DNA of 64,000 nt from Xanthomonas indica (GTDB lineage: Bacteria > Pseudomonadota > Gammaproteobacteria > Xanthomonadales > Xanthomonadaceae), in contig NZ_CP131914.1 of the NCBI RefSeq assembly GCF_040529045.1, positions 4,448,501-4,512,500 of the forward strand, in the 5' to 3' direction. Shown piece after piece: positions 47,550 through 57,025 of this stretch. The notes under the pieces are model-generated. The model made no database searches and had not been told where the DNA came from. It saw only the letters and a program-made list of their open reading frames with translations. Position numbers and translations under genes: made by a program. Positions within the stretch are counted from its first letter, which is position 1, and each line of letters opens with the position of its first letter.

Positions 47550-48260
47550 ATGAAATCCTTCATTCTGGTCGTCGACGACGATCCGGATCTGCGTCGACTC
47601 ATCAGCGAGTTCCTGAGCGACCACGGCTATCAGGTGGACACCGCCGAAACCGTGGCGGAGATGCGCCTGCGGATGGCCGAGCGCCAGCCGGACCTGGTGA
47701 TCCTGGACGTGATGATGCCCGGCGAGGACGGCCTCAGCGCCGCCCGCCAGCTCGCCAGCGAGCGCGGCGCGCCGGCGGTGATCATGCTCAGCGCGCTGGG
47801 CAGCGACACCGACCGCATCATCGGCCTGGAAGTCGGCGCCGACGACTACCTGGCCAAGCCCTGCAATCCGCGCGAACTGCTGGCGCGGGTGCGCGCCCTG
47901 CTGCGGCGCAGCCAGGCGGCGACGCTGCCGCCGGAAGCGCGCGGCAACGTCTACGAGTTCGCCGGCTGGCGGCTGGACGTGATCCGCCGCGACCTGCGCG
48001 ACCCCACCGGCATCTTCATCAATCTCTCCGATGGCGAGTTCGCGCTGCTGCGCACCTTCGTCGAGCACCCGCAGCGCGTGCTCAGCCGCGACCAGTTGCT
48101 CGACTACGCGCGCGGCCGCGACACCGAGGTCTACGACCGCGCCATCGACAGCCAGATCAGCCGCCTGCGCCGCAAGATCAACGAACGCGTGCAGACCGAG
48201 CTGATCCGCACCGTGCGCAACGAAGGCTACATGCTGCTGCCGAGCGTCGCCCGCCTGTGA
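47550..48260 (+). CDS. OmpR-family response regulator
   Basis: 236 residues from ATG 47550; a GTG at 47523 is in frame. The receiver domain has Asp9-Asp11, phospho-acceptor Asp53 (LVILDVMMPGEDG) and Lys in DDYLAKPCNPRELL. The winged helix ends DRAIDSQISRLRRKINERVQTELIRTVRNEGYMLLP. It resembles OmpR-type regulators that control envelope functions. The stop overlaps the GTG of the histidine kinase gene (GTGA), so the two are co-translated. Target genes are not visible. Confidence 0.88.
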   Translation: MKSFILVVDDDPDLRRLISEFLSDHGYQVDTAETVAEMRLRMAERQPDLVILDVMMPGEDGLSAARQLASERGAPAVIMLSALGSDTDRIIGLEVGADDYLAKPCNPRELLARVRALLRRSQAATLPPEARGNVYEFAGWRLDVIRRDLRDPTGIFINLSDGEFALLRTFVEHPQRVLSRDQLLDYARGRDTEVYDRAIDSQISRLRRKINERVQTELIRTVRNEGYMLLPSVARL

Positions 48261-49768
48261 GCGGGCCCACGCGCGCCCGTCGCGGCGTGCCGATCTTCGC
48301 CCGCGCCTTCCTGCTGCTGGTGGTGGCGCTGCTCACCGCGCAGCTGATCGGCATCGCCCTGGTGCTGCGCACCCCGGTCTACGAGATGCCGGTGCATCCG
48401 CCGGAAGTGATCGCCCTGCTCAGCACGCGCATGCCGGCCGGCACCCAGACCCTCAAGGTGCAGGACACGACGCATGCGCCGCTGCCGGCGCGCGACCAGG
48501 TGCGCGACCGCAATGCCGAACGGGTGATGGCGCACTGGCTGGAGGTGGCGCCGGACCAGGTGCGCTTCTACCGCAACAGCGACGGCCGCCTGGAACGCCT
48601 GCGCCTGCGCCTGGGCGAGCGCCCGCCGCCGCCGCCGCATGCGCTCGCTGCCGACGACGCCATCCCCGCACCCGACGACCTGGCGCCTCCGCCCGACGCG
48701 CCGCAACCACCGCCGCTGGAGCCGCCACCGGCACCGGGCGAGGCACCGCGCACCGAGGCGTTTGGCGCGACCATGCGCGCAGTGGGCTGGCGCGAACGCG
48801 GCTTCGCCCCGGCGGTGCCGCTGCTGGATGGCTTCACCGCGGCGCTGCGCCAGCCCGACGGCCACTGGCGCAGCGTGATGTCGCCGCCGCGCCGCTTCTC
48901 CAACGCATTCAAGACCCAGGTGGTGATGCTGTTCCTGGTCGGCATGCTGGCGATGCTGCCGCTGGCCTGGTGGTTCTCGCGGGCGCTGTCGGCGCCGATC
49001 CGGCGCTTCGCCGAGGCGGCCGACCAGCTCGGGCGCAACCCCGACGCGCAGCCGCTGCGGCGCAGCGGCCCCAGCGAGATCGTGCAGGCGGCCGACTCGT
49101 TCAACGCCATGCAGGCGCGCCTGAACCGGCTGATCAACGAGCGCACGCACATGGTCGCGGCCATCGCCCACGACCTGCGCACGCCGCTGGCGCGGCTGGC
49201 GTTCCGCCTGGAAAACCTGCAGGCGCCGCTGCGCGAGAAGACCATGGCCGACATCGACGAGATGAAGGCGATGATCTCCGCGGCGCTGGACTTCATCCAC
49301 AACGACAGCCGCCGCGGCACCCGCTCGCCGCTGGATTTCCGCCTGCTGGTGGAGAGCGTGGTCGACGACGCCAGCGACACCGGCGCCGACGTGGTCCTGC
49401 TGCTCGGCGACGCCATCACCCTCGACGGCGACTCGCTGTCGCTGCGGCGCATGGTGATGAACCTGGTGGAGAACGCATTGAAGTACGGCAAGCGCGCGCG
49501 CCTGCAACTGCGTCACGACGCCGGCGAATGCCTGCTGTGGATCGACGACGACGGCCCCGGCATCGATCCCGCGCAGCGCGAGAAGCTGTTCCTGCCGTTC
49601 TTCCGCGGCGAGAACTCGCGCAACCGCGACACCGGCGGTATCGGCCTGGGCCTGTCGGTGGCGCACAGCATCGTGCTGGCGCACGGCGGCCAGATCGCCC
49701 TGGACAACCGCCCCGAGGGCGGCCTGCGGGTCAGCGTGCGGCTGCCGTGCCAGGCGATGGGCGGCTGA
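48257..49768 (+). CDS. EnvZ-like sensor histidine kinase with proline-rich periplasmic segment
   Basis: 503 residues from the GTG overlapping the regulator stop. TM1 is at about 14-38. The periplasmic domain at about 40-218 includes a Pro-rich stretch (about 123-163, many PPP runs). TM2 is at about 220-241, followed by HAMP, H-box His305 (AAIAHDLRTPLARL), N-box NLVENALKYG, D-box DDDGPGID and G-box GIGLGLSVAHSIVLAHGG. It phosphorylates the adjacent OmpR-type regulator. The signal is unknown. The Pro-rich part may be a flexible spacer between two sensor halves. Confidence 0.88.
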   Translation: MSGPTRARRGVPIFARAFLLLVVALLTAQLIGIALVLRTPVYEMPVHPPEVIALLSTRMPAGTQTLKVQDTTHAPLPARDQVRDRNAERVMAHWLEVAPDQVRFYRNSDGRLERLRLRLGERPPPPPHALAADDAIPAPDDLAPPPDAPQPPPLEPPPAPGEAPRTEAFGATMRAVGWRERGFAPAVPLLDGFTAALRQPDGHWRSVMSPPRRFSNAFKTQVVMLFLVGMLAMLPLAWWFSRALSAPIRRFAEAADQLGRNPDAQPLRRSGPSEIVQAADSFNAMQARLNRLINERTHMVAAIAHDLRTPLARLAFRLENLQAPLREKTMADIDEMKAMISAALDFIHNDSRRGTRSPLDFRLLVESVVDDASDTGADVVLLLGDAITLDGDSLSLRRMVMNLVENALKYGKRARLQLRHDAGECLLWIDDDGPGIDPAQREKLFLPFFRGENSRNRDTGGIGLGLSVAHSIVLAHGGQIALDNRPEGGLRVSVRLPCQAMGG

Positions 49769-49933
49769 GCCGGGCGCCGCCACGGCCCCCGCCCTTCCGC
49801 TACAGTCCGAAGTGATTCACGAACCACCGCTCGACCCCCTGATCTGCGATCTGGACGAGTGGCACGAAGACGTGCAGCCCGCGATCGATGTCCAACTGGC
49901 ACGACGCAGTAGAGAAGAAAAGGCAAGAGAACC

Positions 49934-50854
49934 ATGAAGAACCTAACAGGCGCTGCGCCAGCCCATCAGGCGAGAAGCATTGCCGGCGTCGCGCTGATCA
50001 TTGCGGCATATTTCTTCATAAATCCGCTAGCAAGCGCCATCTATGGATTCATCGCAACATCACTGAATCTGACCATCGTCTCCGGAAATACCATCCACCT
50101 TCTCCCGTTCGGGGTGGTCGGAGCAGTGCGATTGATTCTGGACTTTTTCCTCGTGGTCCTCGTATATAAAACGCTCAACCGAAAGTTCAGAGGATTTCCG
50201 CTACTCGGCCCGCATATGCTGAAAATGGCCGTATCGGGACTGGCGATCGGCATGGCGGTCATGAGCGGCGCAATTCTGGCGATCATCGCCACCGGAAACG
50301 CCAGTGTGTCGGTGTCACCCCAGCCCTTCACAGGTGCCGTGCGCAATGCAAGCGGCTGGCTCGCCTTCGAAGGGCTTGCAGCGCTTGGAGAAGAGTTGCT
50401 GGTGCGGGTCGCAGTCCTCGTCGTGGCCGAACGCCTCGCTGGCTGGCGCGGAGCGCTCATCGCGTCCGGCCTGATGTTCGCCGCACTGCATTTGGACAAC
50501 CCTGGCGCAACCGGAATATGGCTCACCCGCCTTCTCTGTCAGGGCGTGTTACTGGCCTATGCGGTGTATCGCACCGGCTCGTTCTGGTGGTCGGTTGGAT
50601 ATCACACGGGGTGGAACTGGGCGAGCGCCCCGATTTTTGGCGCGTCCGGCAGCGGCTACTACGTCGATGGGCATGTTCTCACCTTCACTCCGGGCGACGC
50701 ACACTGGATCACAGGGGGCGCGGTGGGTCCGGAAGGCAGCGTGTTCGCCTTCGTCGCGGTCCTGGCAGGGTTTCTGCTTCTGGTTGCGACGACGCCGAAT
50801 CGGCGGATGCCACCGCGCAGTTCGCTCACTACCCCGGACGCGCATACGGCCTGA
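49934..50854 (+). CDS. CPBP-family intramembrane glutamic protease homologue
   Basis: 306 residues, about eight hydrophobic segments. The signature Glu-Glu-x-x-x-Arg is in GEELLVRVAVLVVAERL, followed by FAALHLDNPGA and VGYHTGWNWASAPI, the three CAAX-protease/bacteriocin-processing (Abi) motifs. Members cleave prenylated proteins or peptides, or give self-immunity to bacteriocins. The gene has lower GC and less regular codon use than its neighbours, hinting at acquisition. It has no peptide partner nearby. GAGAACC precedes the ATG. Confidence 0.85.
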   Translation: MKNLTGAAPAHQARSIAGVALIIAAYFFINPLASAIYGFIATSLNLTIVSGNTIHLLPFGVVGAVRLILDFFLVVLVYKTLNRKFRGFPLLGPHMLKMAVSGLAIGMAVMSGAILAIIATGNASVSVSPQPFTGAVRNASGWLAFEGLAALGEELLVRVAVLVVAERLAGWRGALIASGLMFAALHLDNPGATGIWLTRLLCQGVLLAYAVYRTGSFWWSVGYHTGWNWASAPIFGASGSGYYVDGHVLTFTPGDAHWITGGAVGPEGSVFAFVAVLAGFLLLVATTPNRRMPPRSSLTTPDAHTA

Positions 50855-50943
50855 TGGCACAGGCCGCATGCGCGTTGACGCACCAAGCGGTGCTAGCCAA
50901 GTTTGATCAGCAGTGCGCTGGCGCCCGACAGGCAGAATTTCGC

Positions 50944-51327
50944 CTACCTATTCGGCTCGACGACCACCGCCGTGCCATAACACAGCACCTCGGTCAGCCC
51001 GGCCATCAGCTCGGTGGCGTCGTAGCGCACCGCGACGATGGCGTTGCCGCCCATCTGCCGCGCGTGCTGCAGCATGTCCCGGTAGGTCTCCAGGCGCGCC
51101 TGCTCGCACAGTTGGGTGTAGATGGTGATATTGCCGCCGAAGATGGTCTGCAGCCCACCCAGGAAATTGCCGACGATGGAGCGAGAGCGCACGGTGATGC
51201 CGCGCACGATGCCCAGGTTGCGCACGATGCGGTAACCGGGAAGCTCCAGCGCGGTGGTCACCATCGCATCGGTGAGCGGCGAAGCCGCCACCGCGCGCGG
51301 CGGCGAGGAATTGTATGGATCGGTCAT
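50944..51327 (-). CDS. YbjQ-family (UPF0145) protein
   Basis: 127 residues from ATG 51327. The family core is clear: [24 protein letters not shown], then [31 protein letters not shown] and a final strand [12 protein letters not shown]. The fold is a small pentameric alpha/beta 'heavy-metal-binding' domain whose function is not established. It converges with the CPBP gene. Confidence 0.87.
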   Translation of the reverse strand: MTDPYNSSPPRAVAASPLTDAMVTTALELPGYRIVRNLGIVRGITVRSRSIVGNFLGGLQTIFGGNITIYTQLCEQARLETYRDMLQHARQMGGNAIVAVRYDATELMAGLTEVLCYGTAVVVEPNR

Positions 51328-51631
51328 CGGTGTCCCCTGGTGATGCTGGTCCGTGACGCCGCGGACCGCGGCCCCGGCGCGCATGCGCCGAGGCTGGCAG
51401 TGTTAGCACCGCATGAAGAGCCACGCAATCGCCAAAACCAGGCAGCCGCTCCATCGCAGCAGCATCGCCACGACGCCGGCCAGAACGACCGCCACGCGCC
51501 GCCACTGGCGCAGCCCGCGCGCGCGCCGCACCACGTGCACGCACAGGCAGCAGGCCGCTGGCGACCGCGCACCACGGAGTCCCCCTTCCCCTGCCTGAAG
51601 CACCGTTTACTGCAAAGCACGAAACTGCAGA

Positions 51632-52213
51632 TCAACGCCTCGCTGGCGCGCCGCTGCCGCCCACCGTCGGCAATGAACGCCGAAACTCGGCAGCGACAGG
51701 TCGTGAGAGCAAGCGCGCGATGATCCAGCCATGCAGGGCGACGAAGACCGCAGCAAAGACCACGCCGATCGCCGCCATCGCCCACATCATCGCCTGCATA
51801 TCCGGCGCGCCGTGCATCTGCGCAACCGCGAGCTGTTTCTGCATGAACCCGATCATCTGCACCTGCACGACTGCGCCGCCCAGATTCCATGCGATCACCA
51901 GCACCATGGCACCGATGAAGCACCACCGCGCCCAGTTCAGCCGCCGCAGAAGCCCGATCGAACTCGCCAGGGTCCACACCGAAAACAGCACAGTTCCAAG
52001 AAACAACCACCGGAAGTTGGAAAAAATGAAGGCCGTCGTGGGCGGCATCCCTGGCGGAAGCCTCCTTATCAGATCGGCGAACTGCACGTGATCGAACACG
52101 GCGAACAGAACGAAAACCTGCATGACGCCGACCACCGTCCCGAAACCGGAGAGTGCGATGAAGATCCAGGCCAGGATGGTGACAAAGCTGGACCGCGGTG
52201 GTGCTTGGTGCAT
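51632..52213 (-). CDS. Four-helix membrane protein of unknown function
   Basis: 193 residues from ATG 52213, chosen because AGGGG stands 5 nt upstream and the hydrophobic region starts soon after; the frame is open to 52351. TM segments lie at about 10-34, 52-78, 88-115 and 140-170, with a Met- and Gln-rich loop (MQKQLAVAQMHGAPDMQAMMW). I do not recognise a family. A weak GTG-initiated frame downstream (51403-51603) has one hydrophobic segment and is not called as a gene. Confidence 0.6.
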   Translation of the reverse strand: MHQAPPRSSFVTILAWIFIALSGFGTVVGVMQVFVLFAVFDHVQFADLIRRLPPGMPPTTAFIFSNFRWLFLGTVLFSVWTLASSIGLLRRLNWARWCFIGAMVLVIAWNLGGAVVQVQMIGFMQKQLAVAQMHGAPDMQAMMWAMAAIGVVFAAVFVALHGWIIARLLSRPVAAEFRRSLPTVGGSGAPARR

Positions 52214-52453
52214 ACATGCCCCTGAAGCCGAGTCGACAATAGTGACGCCTGGCCGCTCACCGCGCCAATCACCTGCAGCCACATCCGATTGCCGAATTCC
52301 GACGAAATACATGGACCCGTCGGTCGCCGAATTCTCTAGCGGCGTTGCCATGCGCAGGCGGCGGTCGCCGCCGCTGCTACGGTCGCGCGCAAGCAGGACA
52401 CCCGACAGGCCAAAAGACGCTCACCGGCGCCGTCATGACGGCGCCAACATCGC

Positions 52454-52786
52454 CTAACGTCGCTGCGCCAGGGCCGCCGCATGGCGCGCCCGCAACAGCG
52501 GCATGACGGTCGCCCGCCAGAACACCAGGCTGACGTACCCCGAGGACATGCCGCCGTGGCTGAGGCGCGGCACGAAGACCGACTCGACAGAGGCGTCGTC
52601 CAGCGCCGTGCCGACCAGGCGCGCGAAGGTGTCGGCGAGCAGCGCCTCGCACTGTGCCGACGTTGCCGGCAGCGGCACGCCGGCCAGGGTCGACGCCATT
52701 TCCTCCCAGAGATACGGATCGCCACGGCCGCCCCATGTGGGCGGCTCGTCCTGGAACAGGCCCGCCATGCCCTCGTTCGCGGCCAT
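52454..52786 (-). CDS. Small hypothetical protein downstream of gshA
   Basis: 110 residues. Acidic N terminus (GLFQDEPPTWGGRGDPYLWEEMAS) and an alpha/beta remainder (ARLVGTALDDASVESVFVPRLSHGGMSSGYVSLVFWRATVMPLL). No signal peptide or TM helix. It starts 43 bp after gshA on the same strand, so it may be co-transcribed. The family is not recognised. The composition and ordered secondary-structure pattern make it more likely real than the overlapping frames. Confidence 0.55.
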   Translation of the reverse strand: MAANEGMAGLFQDEPPTWGGRGDPYLWEEMASTLAGVPLPATSAQCEALLADTFARLVGTALDDASVESVFVPRLSHGGMSSGYVSLVFWRATVMPLLRARHAAALAQRR

Positions 52787-52829
52787 CGTCGTGCTGGCGT
52801 ACCGGCGTGCGGCGCGACGCTCAGGACGC

Positions 52830-54194
52830 TCAGTACGCGAATTCGCGGAACACGTGGTCGATGTCGCCTTGCCACGCGCCGTGGTACAGCGCCAGCTTGC
52901 GCTCGGCCGCGGTCTCGCCGGCGTGCAGGATCTCCACGAGCGGTTCCAGGAAACGCGACTCGTCCTGGCCGTCGCGGTTCAACCGCGCGCGGCGGCGCAG
53001 GCCGCTCAGGGCGATCTTCACCGCTTCGGCGGCCAGGTCCTGCACGGTGCCGTTGCGGAACGGCAGCTTCAGCGCCAGCTTCGGCACGCCGTCGCGCAAC
53101 GCGTGGCGTTCGACCAGGCTGAAATCCTTGACCAGGTCCCAGGCCGCATCCAGTGCGGCATCGTCGTACAGCAGGCCCACCCAGAACGCCGACAGCGCAC
53201 ACAGCCGTCCCCACGGGCCAGCGTCGGCGCCGCGCATTTCCAGGTACTTCTTCAAGCGCACTTCCGGGAACGCGGTGGTCATGTGGTCGGACCAGTCGCG
53301 AAGGGTCGGCAACGCACCCGGCAAGGCCGGCAGCTTGCCCTGCAGGAAGTCGCGGAAGCTCTGCCCGCTGGCGTCCACGTAGGTGCCGTTACGGTAGGAG
53401 AAGTACATCGGCACGTCGAGCAGGTAGTCGACGTAGCGCTCGTAGCCGAAGCCGTCCTCGAACACGAAATCGAGCATGCCGGTGCGGTCGGCGTCGGTGT
53501 CGGTCCAGATGTGCGAGCGGTAGCTGAGGTAGCCGTTGGGCTTGCCCTCGGCGAACGGCGAATCGGCGAACAGCGCGGTGGCGATCGGCTGCAGCGCCAG
53601 CGACACGCGGAACTTCCTGATCATGTCCGCTTCGCTGGCGTAGTCCAGATTGACCTGCACCGTGCAGGTGCGGGTCATCATGTCCAGGCCGAGCGCGCCG
53701 ACCTTGGGCATGTACGCCTGCATGATCTTGTAGCGGCCCTTGGGCATCCACGGCATCTCGTCGCGGCGCCATTTCGGCTGGAAGCCCATGCCGAGAAAGC
53801 CCAGGCCCAGTTCGTCGGCGACCTGCTTGACCTCGTTGAGGTGGCTGCCCACTTCCACGCAGGTGTCGTGGATGGTCGGCAGCGGCGCGCCGGACAGTTC
53901 CAGCTGGCCGGCCGGCTCCAGCGTCACCGAGGCGCCATCGCGCAGCAGGGCGATGGTGTGCCCGGCTTCGCGCACCGGCTCCCAGCCGAAACGGGTCAGG
54001 CCGAGCAGCAAGGCCTCGATGCCGCGCTCGCCGTCGAAGGTCGGCGGCCGCAGGTCGTCGAGCCGGAAGCCGAACTTCTCGTGCTCGGTGCCGATGCGCC
54101 ACTGCGCTTCGGGTTTTTCTCCGGAGGCGAGCACCTGGACCAGTTCGGCGCGGTCGGTGATCGGCGTCTCGGCAACGTGGCTGGGGCTCGACAA
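52830..54194 (-). CDS. gshA: Glutamate-cysteine ligase (plant/alphaproteobacterial type)
   Basis: 454 residues from a TTG at 54194 ([21 protein letters not shown]), the usual N terminus of this family; the frame runs open to 54260. ATP-grasp-like GCS2 motifs are visible: [50 protein letters not shown] and [15 protein letters not shown]. It catalyses the first step of glutathione synthesis, joining glutamate and cysteine. This supplies the thiol used by the nearby formaldehyde pathway and glutaredoxin. Confidence 0.9.
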   Translation of the reverse strand: MSSPSHVAETPITDRAELVQVLASGEKPEAQWRIGTEHEKFGFRLDDLRPPTFDGERGIEALLLGLTRFGWEPVREAGHTIALLRDGASVTLEPAGQLELSGAPLPTIHDTCVEVGSHLNEVKQVADELGLGFLGMGFQPKWRRDEMPWMPKGRYKIMQAYMPKVGALGLDMMTRTCTVQVNLDYASEADMIRKFRVSLALQPIATALFADSPFAEGKPNGYLSYRSHIWTDTDADRTGMLDFVFEDGFGYERYVDYLLDVPMYFSYRNGTYVDASGQSFRDFLQGKLPALPGALPTLRDWSDHMTTAFPEVRLKKYLEMRGADAGPWGRLCALSAFWVGLLYDDAALDAAWDLVKDFSLVERHALRDGVPKLALKLPFRNGTVQDLAAEAVKIALSGLRRRARLNRDGQDESRFLEPLVEILHAGETAAERKLALYHGAWQGDIDHVFREFAY

Positions 54195-54417
54195 GGGCAG
54201 GACTCGCGCAACGGGTGAAGCGATGTGGGGGCCGGCCGCCAGCACCGCAAGGCCCCGCACTATAACGCGCCGGGGGTGAGGCCCATATCGCTACCGGCGG
54301 CACTGCAGCATTCCACGACCGCGGCAGCTGGCGGCGTCGAGAGTGAGACGCAGCAAGCGCTCGTGGCGTCGGCTTCGGTAGGCTGCGGACTCTCTCACCG
54401 CCCGCAGCAGGCAACGC

Positions 54418-55113
54418 ATGCGCCCGACCCACACCGAACGCCATCGCACCGACCGCGCCGGCTGGCTGCGCGCGGCCGTGCTCGGTGCCAACGACGGCAT
54501 CCTGTCCGTGGCCGGCCTGGTGGTCGGCGTCGCCAGCAGCGGTGCGTCGGCGGCCACGGTGCTGACCAGCGGCATCGCCGGCCTGGTCGCCGGTGCGATG
54601 TCGATGGCCGCCGGCGAATACGTATCGGTGCAATCGCAGGCCGACACCGAGCGCGCCGACCTGGCGCTGGAGCGGCGCGAACTGCACGAGGATCCGCAGA
54701 GCGAGCTGGACGAACTCACCGCGATCTATCGCCAGCGCGGACTCGATCCCGGCCTGGCCCGCCAGGTCGCCGAGCAGTTGACCGTGCACGATGCCCTGGG
54801 CGCACACGCGCGCGACGAACTCGGCATCACCGAGAGCCTGCGCGCGCGCCCGCTGCAGGCGGCAGCCGCCTCGGCAGCCGCGTTCTGCAGCGGCGCGGCG
54901 CTGCCGATCGTGGCCGCGTGGCTGGCCCCTGACGGCCGGCAACTGTGGGTGACCGGCGCGGCGACCTTGCTCGGCCTGTCGCTGACCGGCGCGCTGGCCG
55001 CCCGCGCCGGTGGCGCCTCGGGCCTGCGCGGCGCGGCGCGCGTGGTGTTCTGGGGCGCGGCGGCGATGCTCGCCAGCGGCGCGATCGGCCATGTCTTCGG
55101 CGTGCACGTCTGA
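54418..55113 (+). CDS. VIT1/CCC1-family metal transporter
   Basis: 231 residues. The first helices carry LGANDGILSVAGLVVGVASSG and GLVAGAMSMAAGEYVSVQSQADTERAD, the signature of VIT1/CCC1 Fe2+/Mn2+ transporters. A short acidic-basic cytoplasmic domain (ELHEDPQSELDELTAIYRQRGL) and three more TM segments follow, the usual arrangement of five. It probably moves iron or manganese out of the cytoplasm. It is a single gene, divergent from gshA. Confidence 0.88.
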   Translation: MRPTHTERHRTDRAGWLRAAVLGANDGILSVAGLVVGVASSGASAATVLTSGIAGLVAGAMSMAAGEYVSVQSQADTERADLALERRELHEDPQSELDELTAIYRQRGLDPGLARQVAEQLTVHDALGAHARDELGITESLRARPLQAAAASAAAFCSGAALPIVAAWLAPDGRQLWVTGAATLLGLSLTGALAARAGGASGLRGAARVVFWGAAAMLASGAIGHVFGVHV

Positions 55114-55258
55114 GCGGACGCGCACCGTACTGGGTAACATCACCGGCATGGCCGATACGCGTTTCCCCGTAATGCAAGGCAAATGCGCGCCCATCGCTCA
55201 AAACGGAATCTGACCTGGAGGACTGGAAATCAACACTGGCACCTTCGTCGTCGACCAC

Positions 55259-55681
55259 ATGGGATTTTCCGTTTCATCGCTGGATGAGGCGATCGCGTTC
55301 TGGACTGCGGCCATGGGCTTCGAACTTGTCCGCACAGGCGAAATGGGCGGCGATTTCCTGCGCGAGGTGACGGGCGTCGACGATCCGCGTTGCCGCATGG
55401 CGCTGGTGGTATCGCCTGCCGGCTTTCCCATCGAACTGCTGGAATACTCGACGGCCCGCACGTTGGGCAAGACACCCGCAAGCGCTGGCGCGATAGGCGC
55501 GGCCCATCTTGCCGTCACCGTGCCGGAGATCGACATGGCGGTCGCCAGGATCCAGGCGCAGGGATGGCACTTGAAAGGGTCTCCGCGGCCGATCGAGGCC
55601 GGGCCACGCGCGGGAACCGTCGTTGCCTACGTCAGCGGACCCGACGGGATCACCATCGAGCTCATGCAACCTCCCAGGTAA
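55259..55681 (+). CDS. Glyoxalase/VOC-fold protein (start uncertain)
   Basis: 140 residues from ATG 55259, but the conserved first strand (TFVVDHMGFSVSSL) begins upstream in the same frame. A perfect GGAGG at 55217-55221 points to the ATC codon at 55229 or the CTG at 55223 as start; no ATG, GTG or TTG fits there. Two VOC half-repeats are visible (MGFSVSSLDEAIAFWTAAMGFELV and AAHLAVTVPEIDMAVARIQAQGW). His and Glu near the strand ends could bind metal. The substrate is unknown; dioxygenase or lactoylglutathione-lyase-like roles are possible. Confidence 0.75.
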   Translation: MGFSVSSLDEAIAFWTAAMGFELVRTGEMGGDFLREVTGVDDPRCRMALVVSPAGFPIELLEYSTARTLGKTPASAGAIGAAHLAVTVPEIDMAVARIQAQGWHLKGSPRPIEAGPRAGTVVAYVSGPDGITIELMQPPR

Positions 55682-56079
55682 GAGTGGCCAACAAAACGAC
55701 CGCGCAGCTGCCAGGCCGGCGCGTGCAGCGCTCGAAATCCGCATGTGGCGCTGTACATCGCAGTCCTGTGCCCGTCCGCGCCCGCCTGGCGACTGCTCGC
55801 GCCGTTTTGTCAGCCCCTCTGAAGTCTCATCCGGCTTGGTGTGGGCGCTCGGGTTCTTTCGATCGCCGCTGGCTACAGTGGGTGATGCACGTTGAGGCGC
55901 TATGCCTCGCCTGTCCGCGGCGCGGCCGGCCAACCCGCGGGGAAACGGCCTGTGGCGCGCCGAGACCGGCAGTTTGCGAGGCCGGCACCGGCGCAGCCGT
56001 GGTGGTCATGGTGGTCCTGCCGGCTGCGACACAGCGGCCCGGCGCTTTGCTCTGAGCGCGCGCGCCGCGCTGCGCTAGC
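55682..56079. other. Gap before the AraC gene
   Basis: About 400 bp with no supported gene. There is no long repeat, terminator or RNA. Short frames on both strands lack homology-like patterns. Confidence 0.4.
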
Positions 56080-56919
56080 ATGACGGCCATGGCCGACACG
56101 ACTTCCCCCGACGCCTTGCTGCTGGCGCGCCTGGCCAGCCTGGCCGATTGCTCGCAGGCCGACGGCTACGCCTGCATCACCGCGCGCCGCGAACACGGGG
56201 CGCGTTCGGTGGAGATTCCGCAGCCGCACCTGGCGATCCTGCTGCAGGGCCGCAAGCAGGTGCGCACCGCCACGCAGACCCTGGAGTTCGTGCCGGGCGA
56301 CCTGTTCCTGGTGACGCGGCGCTGCCGCATCGATGTGGTCAACATCCCGGATCCGCACAGCGGCCTGTACCTGAGCGTGCTGGTACCGCTGTGCGAGGAG
56401 GCGCTGAGCGCCGCACGCATGCTGTGGAACGAGCCGCTGCCCGCTGCCGGCGCGGAACTGGCACGCCTGCGCGCCGAGGCGTTCGGCAGCACCCTGCTGC
56501 AATGGCGGCAGGCGCTGCAGGACGGCCATTACACCGAGGCGCGGCTGGCACTGGCGACGCTGGTGGTGGCGCTCTGCCGGCGTGGCCATGGCGGCCTGCT
56601 GCTGCCGCCGGCGCCGAGCGTGGCCGCGCAGGTGCGCGACCTGATCGCCGCACAGCCGCAACGCGCCTGGCGTTCGCGCGACATCGAGGACAGCCTGGGC
56701 CTCAGCGGCGCGACCCTGCGCCGGCACCTGGCCGGCGAACGCACCTCGTTGCGCGAACTGCTCGCCGATGCGCGCCTGGCGCATGCGATGCAGCTGCTGT
56801 ACACCACGCGCTGGCCGCTGAAGACGGTCGCCGCGCACGCCGGCTACCGCTCGGTACGCAGCTTCAGCCAACGCTTCCAGCAACGCTACGGCCTGGATCC
56901 GGCCAGCATCGGCAATTGA
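56080..56919 (+). CDS. AraC-family transcriptional regulator
   Basis: 279 residues. The N-terminal cupin-like domain (about 20-160: PHLAILLQGRKQVRTATQTLEFVPGDLFLVTRR) resembles AraC_N of the TetR-neighbour type. The C-terminal tandem HTH covers about 185-279 (RDIEDSLGLSGATLRRHLAGERTSLRELLADARLAHAMQLL, VAAHAGYRSVRSFSQRFQQRYG). It precedes a secreted metallo-beta-lactamase-fold gene by 106 bp on the same strand and may regulate it, although the ligand is unknown. An alternative ATG is at 56089. Confidence 0.87.
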   Translation: MTAMADTTSPDALLLARLASLADCSQADGYACITARREHGARSVEIPQPHLAILLQGRKQVRTATQTLEFVPGDLFLVTRRCRIDVVNIPDPHSGLYLSVLVPLCEEALSAARMLWNEPLPAAGAELARLRAEAFGSTLLQWRQALQDGHYTEARLALATLVVALCRRGHGGLLLPPAPSVAAQVRDLIAAQPQRAWRSRDIEDSLGLSGATLRRHLAGERTSLRELLADARLAHAMQLLYTTRWPLKTVAAHAGYRSVRSFSQRFQQRYGLDPASIGN

Positions 56920-57025
56920 GCGGCGACGGCTTGAGCGCCGCGCGCAGCGGAATGAGCGAATCGCGCAGCGACGCAGGCGCAGCATGCCGGTACCGCGGTG
57001 CCTGCCGCTCTGCCAGGAAGTCCCC

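Noticed and set aside
51403-51603. 66-residue minus-strand frame with hydrophobic C terminus
   Set aside because: GTG start without a suitable ribosome site and high Arg/Cys/Gly noise in its first half. Not enough support for a gene.
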